From contig MNCI01021578.1 in NCBI GenBank assembly GCA_015680685.1, forward strand, positions 52,841 to 116,840: DNA of 64,000 nucleotides, written 5' to 3'. Below the pieces are notes generated by a model. It saw only the letters and a list, made by a program, of their open reading frames with translations. It did not search any database and was not told the origin of the DNA. A program made the position numbers and the translations under genes. How positions within the stretch are numbered: position 1 is the stretch's first letter; each line of letters opens with the position of its first letter. The DNA comes from Gnetum montanum (Eukaryota > Streptophyta > Gnetopsida > Gnetales > Gnetaceae). Below are positions 36,880 to 48,948 of the stretch, one piece after another.

Positions 36880-38010
36880 TTGTTGATGCAATACTACATG
36901 TTAGGTGTAGTATGGCTTCAAGTACGAGTGGTTAACAAGATTGGCAAACTCATTGCCATCTAGATTAGCAAGCTTGAAGGATCCATTATTGTATGCCTTA
37001 GTGACCAAAAAAGGCCCTTCCTAGTTGGCTAAGAATTTATCCATGGGCTCGCAAATGACCTTCAGGACAAAGTCCCCTTTCTTGATTAGGTGTTGATGCT
37101 TATTGTGGTGATGCTTTTTTCATTACCTCTCTTGGTATCACTTGATGTCATTAAGCATTTGGTTGTGCTCTTCCTCTATAGAGTCGAGGTCAATGATTCT
37201 CAACTTGTTGTTCTAAACCTCATCCATGAAGCTCTAGAGGATCATGCAGAGCGATGGAACCTGCAATTCAAGAGGCAACACTGCTTCAAATCTGTACACA
37301 AGACTATATGATGTATTACCTGTTGTGGTTCTGCATGTCGTGTGGTAGGCCCAAAGTGTGTAAACTAATTATTCGTGCCATCATCACTTGCTATCGTTAA
37401 GCATCCTCTTTAGGAGGTTGACGATAACCCTATTTGTAGCCTCCTCTTAGTTATTTGCCTGAGGGTAGTATGGTGATGAAAAGGAATGTTTGATGTCAAG
37501 TTTTTTATAGAAGGCTTTGGTTTCTACACTGCTAAATTGTGGTTGGTTGTCTATGAGTATAGTCATGGGTAGACCAAACTGGGTCACTATGTTATCAAGA
37601 ATGAATTTGCAAACTTGTCGGGATGTTACCTTCCTAAGGGGGATAGCTTCAACCCACTTTGTGAAATACCTGGTTGCAGTAATGATGAAGCTATGTCCTG
37701 CAGAAGACTTAGGCATTATAGGCCCTATGATGTCCAACCCCCAATGTTGAAATGGCCATGTGATTTGCATAGTATGCAATTCAGTAGGTGACACATGCAT
37801 TAGGTTCTCATGTCAATGACACACGTCACATGTTCTAACCTTGGAGACGCAATCGCACTCCATGTAAGGCTAGTAATAGCCTAGATGCCTAATTTTGCTG
37901 CCATTTCTTTAGGAGCTAAATGACCCCCACATAGTCCCTCATGGACTTGATCCATGATCTTTTATGCTTCATTGTCGCTAACACAAGTTAACAGTATCCC
38001 ATCATTGGAC
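36880..38010 (-). pseudogene. Element 3 integrase
   Basis: The zinc-binding part is visible at about 37950 (HEGLCGGHLAPKEM). The core at 37800-37447 is open for 117 codons: GLDIIGPIMP with the first D, FIITATRYFTKWVEAIPLR, then TILIDNQPQF with the second D, and YYPQANN before a stop where the catalytic E region begins (EEATNR). The C-terminal domain continues with stops to about 36880 (NEFANLVNHSYLKPYY). Most similar in wording to Tat-lineage integrases. Confidence 0.8.
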
Positions 38011-38107
38011 CTATGACATAAGGTACTGTCACCTACTAGGATGTACTGCCATGATAATTTTCATACTTCATCCTTTTGGGTAGAGGTTAAGTTTTTTGGG
38101 GCTCTTC

Positions 38108-38749
38108 CTATTGGAAGTATGCCTTGATGTCATTATACCATTCTTGGGCATGAGCTATACTTATGGATGCAATGCTTGTTGCATTGATTATAGGTTTAGT
38201 GCAATCCACTATTGAAGCAAGCAAAGTAGAGAACATATTTGGTGATATGCTTAAGGGTAGAGTGGCTGGTTCATCGACTATGGCATTTTCATTGCAAGGG
38301 ATATGTTGGACATCTATGGTTGCAAATTGTTTCAATAAGTGGTTTGCCAAATCATAGTAAGGTTGCAAATGTTATGCTTTACAAGCATAAACCTCTGTGA
38401 ATTGGTTAATGACCAACTGTGAATCACCTTGGATTGTTATATTTTGGATTCCTAACTCTTGCACTACTAAGATGCCTTTAAGGAAAAATTTGTACTCCAC
38501 CATGTTGTTTGTATAAAGAAATGCAAAGTGGTATGTGAAGGGTCATATCTCTCTAGAGGAAAATGTGATAACAGTAATGGCACTACCACCTTGTGTGGTC
38601 AAAGCATCATCAAAGTGTAAAATGACCTCAAAATTTGCAGGTACTTGGCTTATACTACTGACATGCTCATCCGAGAATTCTATATCTATCATTAATTGAT
38701 CGTCTATGAGTGAAGTCATGAGTTGGACAACTATTGCTTGACCTTTCAT
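38108..38749 (-). pseudogene. Element 3 second, plant-type RNase H (aRNH)
   Basis: After the Ty3-type RNase H a separate fold appears: VILHFDDALTTQGGSA (first D), NNMVEYKFFLKGILV (E), ITIQGDSQLVINQF (D). These are signatures of the plant RNase H family RVT_3, known as the extra archaeal-like RNase H of Tat elements. The GALT-type Gly after the first D is D here. The C-terminal part (38368-38108) is open for 86 codons and leads toward the integrase. Two stops interrupt the domain. Confidence 0.8.
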
Positions 38750-38755
38750 CGATGC

Positions 38756-40380
38756 CTATGCTATGTAATGCAGGTTAAACTCATCGATTATTGCCTTCCA
38801 TCTTGCTATTCTACTACTTTCATATATGTTTGTTCTAATATCCCTAAGTACGTTACTCTTGCAAATGATGTTGACTTGACTATAAAAAATGTAGTATCTC
38901 CACTTTTTAAGTGCAAAGATGAAGGCCAGACAATTTTTCTCCACATCGTTGTATTTTTCCTTGTGTGCTATTAGCGCATGACTTAAGTAGTAAATAGGAA
39001 CCTTAGAACCATTATCTCTCTTTTGACAAAGCAAGTAAGCAATGGACGTATCTGAGGTTGCAAGGTAAATATAGAAAGGTTTATCTCTTTGTGGAGGGTA
39101 AAATATTGGAAGTTGAACTAGCTTCTTTTTCAAATTATCAAATGCCTCTTGGCATTGATCTATCCACTCAAATTTGACTCCTTTTTTAAGCAAATGTTGC
39201 ATTGGTTGTAACTTATCAGTCAACCTTACGATAAACCTACATATGAATTTTATTCTACCTTGTAATCCATGTAGCTCCTTAAGGTTTTCTAGTGGTGCCA
39301 AGTTGATGATAGCTTTAACCTTGTCGGGGTCTATGTGTATTCCTATTTCTAATACCACAAAGCCTAACATGCAACTAGTTTTAATGCCAAAGACATACTT
39401 TTTGGGGTTAAGGCTACGATCATGTCTACGGTAATGTTTGAGGACACGATCCAAGTCATTTGTGTAGTCATGAGCCATTTTGGACTTAACCACTATGTCA
39501 TCAATGTAGTCATTGAGTAATTCTAACAAATAGTTGCTAAAGATGTATATCATGGCACATTGATATGTTGCTTCTGCACTCTTTAGTCCAAAGGACATCA
39601 TTGTATAACAAAATGTCCCCTAGGAGGTCATGAAAGTAGTGGTAAGTTGGTGCTCTAGGTTGATGCGAATTTGGTTGTACCCCGAGAACCTGTCCATGAA
39701 GGCCAACAAGGTGTGATCACCCATAGTATCAACAAGTTGGTCAATACTGGACAATGGCAAATCATCTTTAATGGTTTTCTTGTTTAAGCCTCATAAGTCT
39801 ATGCAAATGCGTATACCCCCAATTTTCTTAGGAACAACTACAATATTTGAAACCCAGTCGACATAGTCAACTACTCAGATGAAACTGGCCTGGTAAAGTT
39901 TAGTGATCTCATCACAGATGGACAATGCAATATGTGGCTTGATTTTATGAGCCTTTTATTTAACTAGTTTAACACATGGATCTAAAATAATGTTATGTTG
40001 TATTATACGTGGGTCTAAGCCTGACATGTTCTCATAAGACCATGAAAACACCTTGACATTGTCGCTAATGACTCTAGAGATGTTTTTTTGGATTTGAGGC
40101 TCTAGTAAAGAACTAAGCTTCAATGTTTTTGCCTCACCATTACATGTTGCTACAAGGACTTCTATGAGGGGATCCTCAGTTACATCACCTGCTTCTAAGC
40201 CTAGAGCTCAAACTAGATGTTCTGGCCAATCTAGTGATGTCTCTAGGGATGCTATGTTGGTGTCATAAGAAAGTGGTTCAAAGTCAAAACTTTTTTTGTT
40301 GATGTGTCTCATGTGTTTTCCATGAGGTCTGGTCAAGGCTAAAGGTGAATGAAGACTCTTGTATGTGTTCATTTTCTCAA
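38756..40380 (-). pseudogene. Element 3 reverse transcriptase and first RNase H
   Basis: The longest ORF of the window (39601-38756, 281 codons) covers the second half of the polymerase with an intact DYIDDIVVKS active site, the thumb, and RNase H (YIYLATSDTSIAYLL, YYLSHALIAHKEKYNDVEK). Note that the RNase H catalytic D has a T-S-D context rather than D-A-S. Upstream, VVPKKIGGIRICIDL, DLPLSSIDQLVDTM and FMDRFSGYNQIRI are readable through stops up to about 40000, and an N-terminal extension reaches about 40380, just after a TTATCTTGCAG acceptor-like site. Confidence 0.88.
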
Positions 40381-40554
40381 GAGATCCTGCAAGATAACTA
40401 GAAAAACATTAAGCAACACCTATTTTAATGAAGAAAAATGCATAAAATAAGGAAGGAAATACTATACCAATTAACTATGCAGTATCAAAAGTGATTTATC
40501 TATATATATTTTATTATTTTTTCTATTCTTTTCTATGGCCTTGATTGGTCACGA

Positions 40555-40595
40555 AATTGCTAGTTTAAGGTCATAGTGAACCATAGACTATGCAT
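40555..40595. repeat. Single TAGTTTAAGGTC unit
   Basis: gctagtttaaggtcatagtg between the polymerase frame and the antisense gene promoter, a lone copy of the motif of arrays A and B. Confidence 0.6.
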
Positions 40596-40851
40596 AAGGT
40601 GTAAATCTAAGAAAAGCTTGAAAGGCTTAAAGCATGAGACCAAGCTAAACATTCATTGGGCAAGTAGAAAAAATGTAAAAAATTTATAAGTATGAAAAGC
40701 TAAAAAAAGTTAGAAAATTTTTCTAACTCTGGGTGTTACATTGCACAGGACATGGGATGTTCCGCGTTACGAGCGAGACATAGAGCATTCTGTGTTATGC
40801 ACGAGACACAGGACATCCTGGAAAGGTGACGTGTCAGTTGACCCTAGAGGG

Positions 40852-40860
40852 TATAAATAA
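40852..40860 (+). promoter_or_regulatory. TATA box of the antisense gene in element 3
   Basis: TATAAATAA about 100 bp before the ATG at 40955, with a GACGTGTCAG motif 20-30 bp upstream. Confidence 0.6.
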
Positions 40861-40954
40861 GGGTTTACCCATGGTAAACCTATCATTTTCACTGTTAGAG
40901 CCAACAGTCTTCTAAATGTAGCATGGCCAAAGCAGAGCATATTACCCACAGAGC

Positions 40955-43900
40955 ATGACAACAAAAGAGCTAAAGCTTGACAGCAAGAAAATGGCATGTA
41001 GGAGCAAGAGTAGACACCCTGGCCTTGTTAACATTGACGAGGGCGAGTGCATCCTACGGTGTCTCCCTAGGGCACACGAGGCACCATCTACTAGGTATGC
41101 CATCATGCCCTACTCTCATGATTTTATCATTTTCCCTTTTTTCACTTTCTATGCATTTGTGCTTTGGGGTCTTGGGGTTTAGAGGGCAGCCTGCCATGGG
41201 CAATGACCATCGTCGTCATTGTTGTCACCATGGTCATTGTGCCATGGTTGCTTTCACCACTATGGCTAGGGAGGAAGTGCGCACCATGGATCTTATCTAT
41301 GTTTTTTCTTTTTTTTTTCTTCAAGGTTTTGATGGCGTCCTACACTATAGCGATGGGCAAGAGTTTTTTCATGGGCTTTTGTGTGTTAAGCACCATGGGA
41401 TGGGAGCAATATTTTCATTATGTTCTACACGGCAAGATGGGACAGGGGTTTTAAATGTACTGATTAACATAGCACATTACAAGGGGGGTTTCAGGTGCTC
41501 CATGTCCCATGTCATGTAACAAGGATTTTTGTGCATCCCATGCAGCAAGACGAGTTGTCAAGCCCTGGGTTGTCCCTGCAAGCGTGATCCAAAAGTTAGA
41601 AAATATTTTGGGATTACTACGTTCTACACTTAGAAAATTTTACACATTTCGATGTTGTCATGCTTCATGGAAGCGTGACTAACACTTGGAAATATTTGCA
41701 CATTCTGGCATTGTCATACTCCCTAGGAGCATGACCAAGACTTAGAAAATTTTTTCAAATTTTGGCTAGTCATTTACAGTTATCACACTCCCTGGGAGCA
41801 TGACAAACACTTGACAAATTTGTGCAACATTTTCTATTGGACTATGCAGTTGTCATGCTTCCTGGGAGCATGATCGACACTTAGAAAAAAATTTCATTCT
41901 TTGTTAATTGTTCCATACTCGTCATGCTCCATGGAAGCATGACAAACACTTAGAAAAATTTTATGCAAAAAATGTTACGCTCTGCAAGAGCATAACCAAT
42001 AGGTAGAAAAATTTTCTAAATTTTTCTTTATTATTTCATACATCGTTTATCTGTTACTTTTGTTATTTTATTGCCCTTTTCCTAATACTAACATTTGCAT
42101 TTTTGTAACACTGCAGGGTCCTATTGAAACCTACCTTAATGGTGGTTGAATTAGTAGGGATCTTGTGTTGTATGAGAAATCCTGTGCCCAATGTCCTTGC
42201 ACCTCATGCATGCATAGGACACTAAGAGGTTTGGTTTCAAGAAGGTGCACAAGCATTCTTGGATATTCTACTTTGCCATTTTAGTATGCTGATGTGGTCA
42301 CACTTGTGTGCTGAAGCAGTGAGTTTCCTAGTTGAAACATTATTGCCCAAGGTAAACTGAGGCATTTTAAAATTCATGTCAAATGAACCTATTGAAGGCA
42401 AAGGGCAAGGAGCTTGAGTCAGCATCCAAAAGGTCTCAGACCCTTGTCTTGGATATGGGAGATGCTAAAGTTAAAGTGTTATCATAAATACAACACTGTG
42501 TTCATTGCCCGCCATGTAGGCATGGCCTTCCAGAACCCACCTAGAATAGTTTACTACACTAGAGGGTGAGCCCCATTGCAATGATGAAAATTTTGTCATT
42601 TTTATTTTGTATGAACTAGAATGATTATTTTCCTTTTCTCTATCACCAAATTTTTTATTGATGAAGATGGCCTTCACGATAGAGAAGGGTCATTAGCCCT
42701 AGTCCAAACAGCCCTACAAGAGTTCTCATCTACTAAGAATATGCATATATGAGAACTTACTCGACTAAATACGTTAAATCCTATGCGAAGTGCCAAGATC
42801 TTGAGTGGGTAAATGGTGAGTGGGCATCCCACCAGATACCCACTGTGAAAGAAGTTTCAGTCCAATTACCGCCATTCCCCACACTGTTTTTCCAAGTAAG
42901 TTGTATTACTCATTCATTTTCATGCATCTTTGACTTTTACTTTTCCATCATATTGTTGATGTTATTTTTGTTTATTATAGTAGTAGCCAAGTCTAGGGAG
43001 GTCACAGTGATTATCTTAGGTCACACTGAGGCCAATCTTCTTTTCAAGTATGGCGAAGTTGATGGTTTGCAACACTGGTTATGCCACGAGGACCTAGCAA
43101 GGATTATCCAAAATGTTCAACAGGTTGGGCTCATGGACATCTTTTTGGTTGTAAACCCAAATATCCTAACAGCAGAAATGATTGCCCTTGTAGACTATTT
43201 TACAAAGGGCATCGACTGCTTTCGCATGCAAGTTCACAAGGTGCAGGTGATTTTTAAGATCACTAATGATCTCTTTTTAGATCTCTTTGGTGTTCCCTCT
43301 AAAGGTTTACCTATGGGTGAAAAGACTAACAAAGATCTAAACCATAAAGGGGACATTAAAGAGTGGGTAGGCACCAAGAAAGGCCACAAGAGCATTTCCA
43401 TGAAGCAGGTTAAATTGTTGCTGGCCCAACACATCTATCCTATCTTTCAGGCCTACGCATTTCCCAAACTGCTTTCCCAAGAAAAATTTCTTGGGGTAGA
43501 GCAAGCTTAGGTCATGAGGGACATGATGAAGGAAAGGACACAATACAGTTGGGCTAGATACCTTGCTGATGGCCTAGGAGCTGAAATCATCAAACTTTGT
43601 GGCAACCTCAAGGCATACTCCTATGTACATTTTTCCCTTTTTATGGCATGCTTATGCAGATTTGCAAAATTTCTAGTGGTCTGTGAAAATGGGATATGGA
43701 TGGTGCAAGATTGCACCTAGATATCCAAGCCATAGATCCGCCATCTATTCCACACAACACAATCATAACACCCCCGAAAGGTTATTGGTGAGTGCTTTTC
43801 TATAACCACCAAGGGCTAGGTAGGGCCATCCTACCATATGCACAATAGCACTAGAGAGGCTCCTCCCATGAACACAGGCAATGCAGTGAGAGGGGCATGA

Positions 43901-45719
43901 CTCATCGCTGAGACAGTGCGATCAAAGCTATAAATCAAAAAGCCTTACCCCACGGAGGTGCCTATGCATAAAACTGATGAAAGGGGCAAGAAGCTACATC
44001 TCAGAGTCAACAATGCATAGTCAGAATTTTCTGGTAAGTATACATTATTTAATATATTCACTTTATACATTTACATACATATATTTTTTTAAGGAAATGG
44101 TCTAACTCCAGTGTATGCAACATAGGTAAGGAGGAGGCCCTTGTCATAGAAGAGGAGCCCTCAGGAGAAGAGGAGCCTTTAGTAGAAGATGTCCCTTAGC
44201 CTAAGGGACACATGACAAATGAAGACACAACCAAAATCTTCAGGTAGCTCGAAGAAGAAGGGCAATGATTCGAGGATGGTAAGTTTGATTGTTTGTTTGA
44301 AGATGTGCAAATGGGTGATCCCCCCACTCTCACCCCTGAGGGTTTGCTGGGTAGGAGCTCTGCACTACCATTTACATTATTCTCTTGCTTTCCCTCTTCT
44401 CTAATCCTCTTCTCTTTTCTTTTCTCTTTTTTTCTTTCTCTCTCTTTCTTTTTAGTGATTCTAACATGCTTTATCTTATAGCAAGTGATGCTTCTGCTAA
44501 ACACCCTGAGTCTACATCTACTTTCCACTCACAACCATGGGCGGAAATCCCAAACAAATTTTCCTTCATGCAAGACATAGTGGATGACATGATTGACCAT
44601 TTAAAACAAATAGATCCTAGGATAGGTATGTTTACATTATTGTTATTTTATAATTTCATTTTTTTCCTTTTTTTGTTATTATGTTATTTTTGTTTTTACC
44701 TTTCTCTTACAACTAATGTTTCTCCTTTTTTATGTAACAGCCTCATGAGTCAAATGGGACCCATGAAGGGTGATCAAATTTGTTGCTATACCTGAGCTCC
44801 CTCCTAAGGTAGAGGAGGTGCCTCATCATATATATGACAAGGTAGGAAAATGTGCACTACACTTAGCATGATCACTATGGGAGTGTAGGTGCATTAACGA
44901 AGACCTTTGGAAATGTGTACAAAAACTCAAAGAAGAGCAGGCAAGCTAGGCAGCTCAACTAGAGGACTTGCAGTCACAATATGACTATTTTATGGCCAAT
45001 GATAAGTCATATGGTAGTTGACGTACTTCTATGATTGACTACGTCAAATATTGGTTAGTCGTTAGAGGAAAAAATGAGACTACACATGAAGTTATTGAGA
45101 AACACCTGCAGATGGACCTATTGGCTCAAAAGAACCAAGACTGGAAGGACTACAACGCTAAGGTGTATGAATGGGGGCAAATGCAAAAGAACCAAAAGTA
45201 TCAATATAAAATGGAACGTGCTACCTACCACAAGAAGTACAGAGATGAGTTTGTATGACATCAAGGTCATGACCTATTCCTTGACATAATCGGTGCGACA
45301 CAGGCTTATAATAGATTTGCAAAGCACTTGGTGGTCAGTGAGTTCCCAAAGAGGGAAATTGCTATTACTTCTAGAGAGGTTACATCTACTACGTTTTCTT
45401 CAGGGCCACCCGTATGGATGGCTATGGAGAAAGAGAAAACCCTAGTAGGTGTTGACTTAGGAGAGGAGGATTGGGCAAATATGATAGAGGAGGAAATCCT
45501 CCGACACTTAGAATCTAGCCTCAACAAGATGCCCCAGACATGGATGCGGGCCCATCTCAAGTTGGTTACATTTACTTTATTGTTATCTATTTCATAATAC
45601 CTTCACATGTTATCATGTTTACTAATTGGTTTATCATTTTTCTTTGTTTTGTGAAAGATCCAGGCGAAGACGTAGGACCTAGTGGAGCAACAGATAAAGA
45701 CGGAGGGGAGGAGCCTTAG
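40955..45719 (+). pseudogene. Antisense multi-exon gene carried by element 3
   Basis: It runs opposite to gag-pol in the protease-polymerase spacer. Exon 1 (40955-41094) starts MTTKELKLDSKKMACRS and ends at a GTATGC donor. Intron 1 ends with a perfect TACTAAC branch point (42086-42092) and acceptor at 42115. Later exons: one from 42117; one ending at 42895 (GTAAGT donor) that includes KSYAKCQDLEWVNGEWASHQ; 42981 to about 43720 (EANLLFKYGEVDGLQHWLCH); 44127-44278; 44482-44625; 44741 to about 45570, coiled-coil-like and one frame with some stops; last exon 45658-45719 ending GGEEP-stop. The 42981 exon is open for over 170 codons. I do not recognise the family. Scattered in-frame stops suggest decay, although some exon borders are uncertain. 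Confidence 0.6.
41640..42010 (+). repeat. Hairpin tandem repeat in intron 1 of the antisense gene
   Basis: About six units, period 45-72 bp. Each has a near-perfect inverted repeat (TCATGCTCC, a few bases, GGAGCATGA) and then CACTTAGAAAAATTTT. Related hairpins followed by CTTAGAAAA fill part of the LTRs (34250-34990, 51790-52500) and occur once near 50430-50500. Confidence 0.8.
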
Positions 45720-45839
45720 TTTAAAACATTGATACATTAAAATGTTTGAGATGTAGCCTTGTTGTTGGGAAATTTTGTATTTTTTCATGTGGATGTATCC
45801 TCAAACTATGTATTTTTTTTACAATTTAATGAAAATCAT

Positions 45840-46350
45840 GATACTTATTTTTATCTCTCACTTTATCATTTTAACTTGTAACTCAATTGATATATATTTT
45901 TTTACTTATTTTTTTTTTACTTAAGGTTTTTGTTAATGTAATTAGGCCCCTTGTGGACCCCATGCAATAGTTTAAGGCCATTTCAATCCATCGCTAGTTT
46001 AGGGCCATTTCAGGCCATCATGTAAAAGAGAGTCAGTTGCCAGTTTTAGGCCTTGGTGGGCCATACGATAGTTTAAGGCCATTTCTGACCCTGTTGTAGT
46101 TTAAGGCCATTTCAGGCCCTGTTATAGTTTTTTTTTTGAGTTTTTTTTAAGGGAAGAAATGCAAGCATAACTAATGCAAAAAGCAAACATAATGAAAATT
46201 GCAACTATATAGACAAAAGAGCTATAGACAAGTCAGGGGAACAAGCTAGTTAGGGACATGCCCTAATCATGTAGATGTTTCCTAACCCAATGTGGGTTAG
46301 GTGATGCATAAGGCCTAGAAGACATGAGGCGATACTCTCCTATGCCATCA
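45840..46350. other. Spacer between antisense gene end and protease frame
   Basis: Noncoding T-rich DNA containing minisatellite array B. Confidence 0.5.
45955..46135. repeat. TAGTTTAAGGCC-type minisatellite array B
   Basis: Five to six copies, period about 28 bp, of tagtttaaggccatttcagg, just beyond the 3' end of the antisense gene. Confidence 0.8.
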
Positions 46351-46351
46351 T

Positions 46352-47101
46352 CTACCATTGAAAAAGGCAATTCTGCCCATAGAGTTTCTTCATGAGGATC
46401 ATTCGTTTTGCTTGATTCTCCACTAAACAACATTGGCTTTCATTGCAAACAAGTGGTGTGTCTTTAGATATTTCTACCTCTGACCCATACTTAGTATCTA
46501 CATTGTTGATAGCCCAAGGGGCTATGTCATCACCAAAGATCACCACTTCTCTACCCACATAAGGTAAGTGGATCTCTTGGTGGATTGGTGAAGAGACAAC
46601 CCTTAATCAGGCTAACCAAGATCTTCCTAGGATTAAGTTGAATCCGGGTATCTCTTCAACCATGATAAACTGTGCCTTAGTGGGGAATTGGTCCCTTGCC
46701 ATGAAATCAATAATGACTATTCCCTTAACAACCATGTGTGCCCCATTGAAGGACTTTAAACGATTCATTGTTGTTGGCCTGATTTGATCCACCAAGCCAA
46801 GCTTGTCGACCACAGAGAATGGGATAACATTGGTTGTTGCCCCATCATCAACATGCATCCTATGAATCTTATACTGACCCACGCAAATTGTTATGAACAT
46901 GGGTGTAGTGGTTACTTGACCCTTTTTGAGGTCATATTTAATGGCTTCATCGTGAAAGGTTAAGAGTGTTGGTCGTGGTTCTTTGGTCGTAGGTGGGAGC
47001 ATTATGGCATGAATAGCCTTTTCCTCTACTAGCATGTCTTCCTTAATAGGAATGGATGCCAACATGCAAACCAAAGCCTCAAAATGTGTAGAAAAAGTCA
47101 T
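46352..47101 (-). pseudogene. Element 3 aspartic protease
   Basis: An ORF of 164 codons (47101-46607) contains MHVDDGATTNVIPFSVVDKL, where D-D-G stands at the active site (D-S/T-G in most relatives), then VVKGIVIIDFMA and IPGFNLILGRSWLA, the standard end of the domain. A C-terminal extension continues to 46352 after one stop. The N-terminal 60 residues link it to gag. Confidence 0.8.
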
Positions 47102-47576
47102 AATTAGATCGTATAGGTTTAAAGTTGTATTCTTTTGTTTTAGAGCCTGCTTGACCTATCTGAGTGCATCTAGAAAGTCTTATCCACCATTCGGTTGTTT
47201 GGTGGTCTTTTTCTCCTCTACATGGCCTAAGAGATGAATTTCCTAAGGAGGAGGAGACTTGACTTTTGCTTGGGCAATGGGCTTTTGAGCCTCAACTTTT
47301 GGTTGTTGTGCATGCATGTCTATGCTGCTAGCTTTAGGTGATAAGCCCATGGGAACTGCTGAGATGGGGTAGGCTTAGGGGGACCTAGATCAACATGTTC
47401 ACTAGCCATCTTGTTGGCTAGATGCTTGTGATTTTTCCTCAGGTGGGAAGGTTACGATGCAGTCCCAACCACTAGACTCTCGGCAGATGGGGGATTCATA
47501 CATTTTAGCACCTTTATGACAAAAGGTGCTTGAGTCATTACCACAACATGTTGCTAGGCTCTAACCATGAAAGGTG

Positions 47577-48830
47577 TTATGGTGCCCAAGGTGGTGCCTT
47601 AATGATGAAGGGGGCTTGTGTCCTAGTTGACGCTAAGGCTTCAATGTCATTGGAAGGCACACGAATTATAAACAGTTCATGTGTTGCCTCTGCATCATCA
47701 TCAACACTGATAGCATTAATGGTACATCCTACACTACTAGTGTTTAATGGGTCCTTATAAACATTCATGGATTGGTTCTTTGGTCGAACAAGATTACTTT
47801 CACCAAGGACCAACTTGCCTTGATCGATCATGTGTTGGATATCATCCTTCAGTGCTAGGCAGTAATCTATGTCATGGATGTGCAACTGATGGTAGTTGCA
47901 AAACCAGTCCAATCTAAAAATTTTGGGCATTGGAGGTTCATTGGGCATAGCTGCAGAGGGGTCTCAGAGGATCTCACAATACCTCTCGTGGCATTTGTGA
48001 GCATCCTATGACATTTTCTTATGTTGAATGCGCCCAACACTAAGCAACTCATCCAAAAGCTCTAATGGCTTGATTGATAAAGGGGTATATTTTTAGCGAT
48101 TCTTGTGCTTGAAGTTTGGCCTTGGTAGATCTTGCTCTGTGGTTGTTGAGAATGCAGGTTGGTTAGTTCCCATGTTACTAGAGCTGGATGATTTGTTGGT
48201 AGTGGTTGGGACCTTAGGCGCCTTAGTCACCTGTTTATTGTTGTTTGGCTTGGCTTCATCAACCACAGCTACCATAGTGGTTGTCATGGCTTTCCCCTTT
48301 TCTTTATCTCTCTTTGCATGTGCATTTTTGTAGGCTATGTAAGCTAGGTTCTTGCTGGCCTCTGCCACATCCTATATGCTCTTTATTTGAGCAAAGGCTT
48401 GGCTATGGGAATGTGGAACTAAATAATATAACTTTGATTTAATGAAATCATTTAAAGTGCCCTTAAAAATGGCTAGCAAATCGATTTTAGTAATTGGCTC
48501 ACAAATCTAATTTAGGAAGGCACTCCAACATTGTATGAATTTTTGCAGAGGTACTAGTGCTTCTTGCTTAACATTCATGAGTTGGTCTAGCGTGGCTTTT
48601 GACTTCAAGTTGTACTTAAAATAGGTTATGAACTAGCTTAGCAACTCCTCTAGAGTTGAAATGGAAGCTCGAGGAAGCACGTAATACCAATCTAAAGTTT
48701 TTTCAGTTAGAGACGTGGTGAAGACACGGATGACCACGTGCAGCCATAGTTGCAGTAACAAGGACTCGAAATGGAAAGTAACTAGGTGGGCATTTAGGTC
48801 ACCCTCTCTATTGTATTTCATAAATTGGGG
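47577..48830 (-). pseudogene. Element 3 gag core and zinc knuckle
   Basis: The core is at 48821-48633 (LTEKTLDWYYVLPRASISTL) and continues with stops to a Lys/Thr/Ser-rich linker (48368-48093). The zinc knuckle lies in the 123-codon ORF 47948-47577: FCNYHQLHIHDIDYCLALKD, a C-x2-H-x4-H-x4-C pattern as in Tat gag. The tail connects to the protease. Confidence 0.75.
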
Positions 48831-48948
48831 AAGCTAGATTCTAAGAGGCAACATGAGTGGAGGAATGATGGGGCTAATAGGATCATCCTAATAGAAGTTC
48901 ATTACGTGGACTATTTCGAAGTTGGCAACTTTAAGCCGCCTAACCTTC

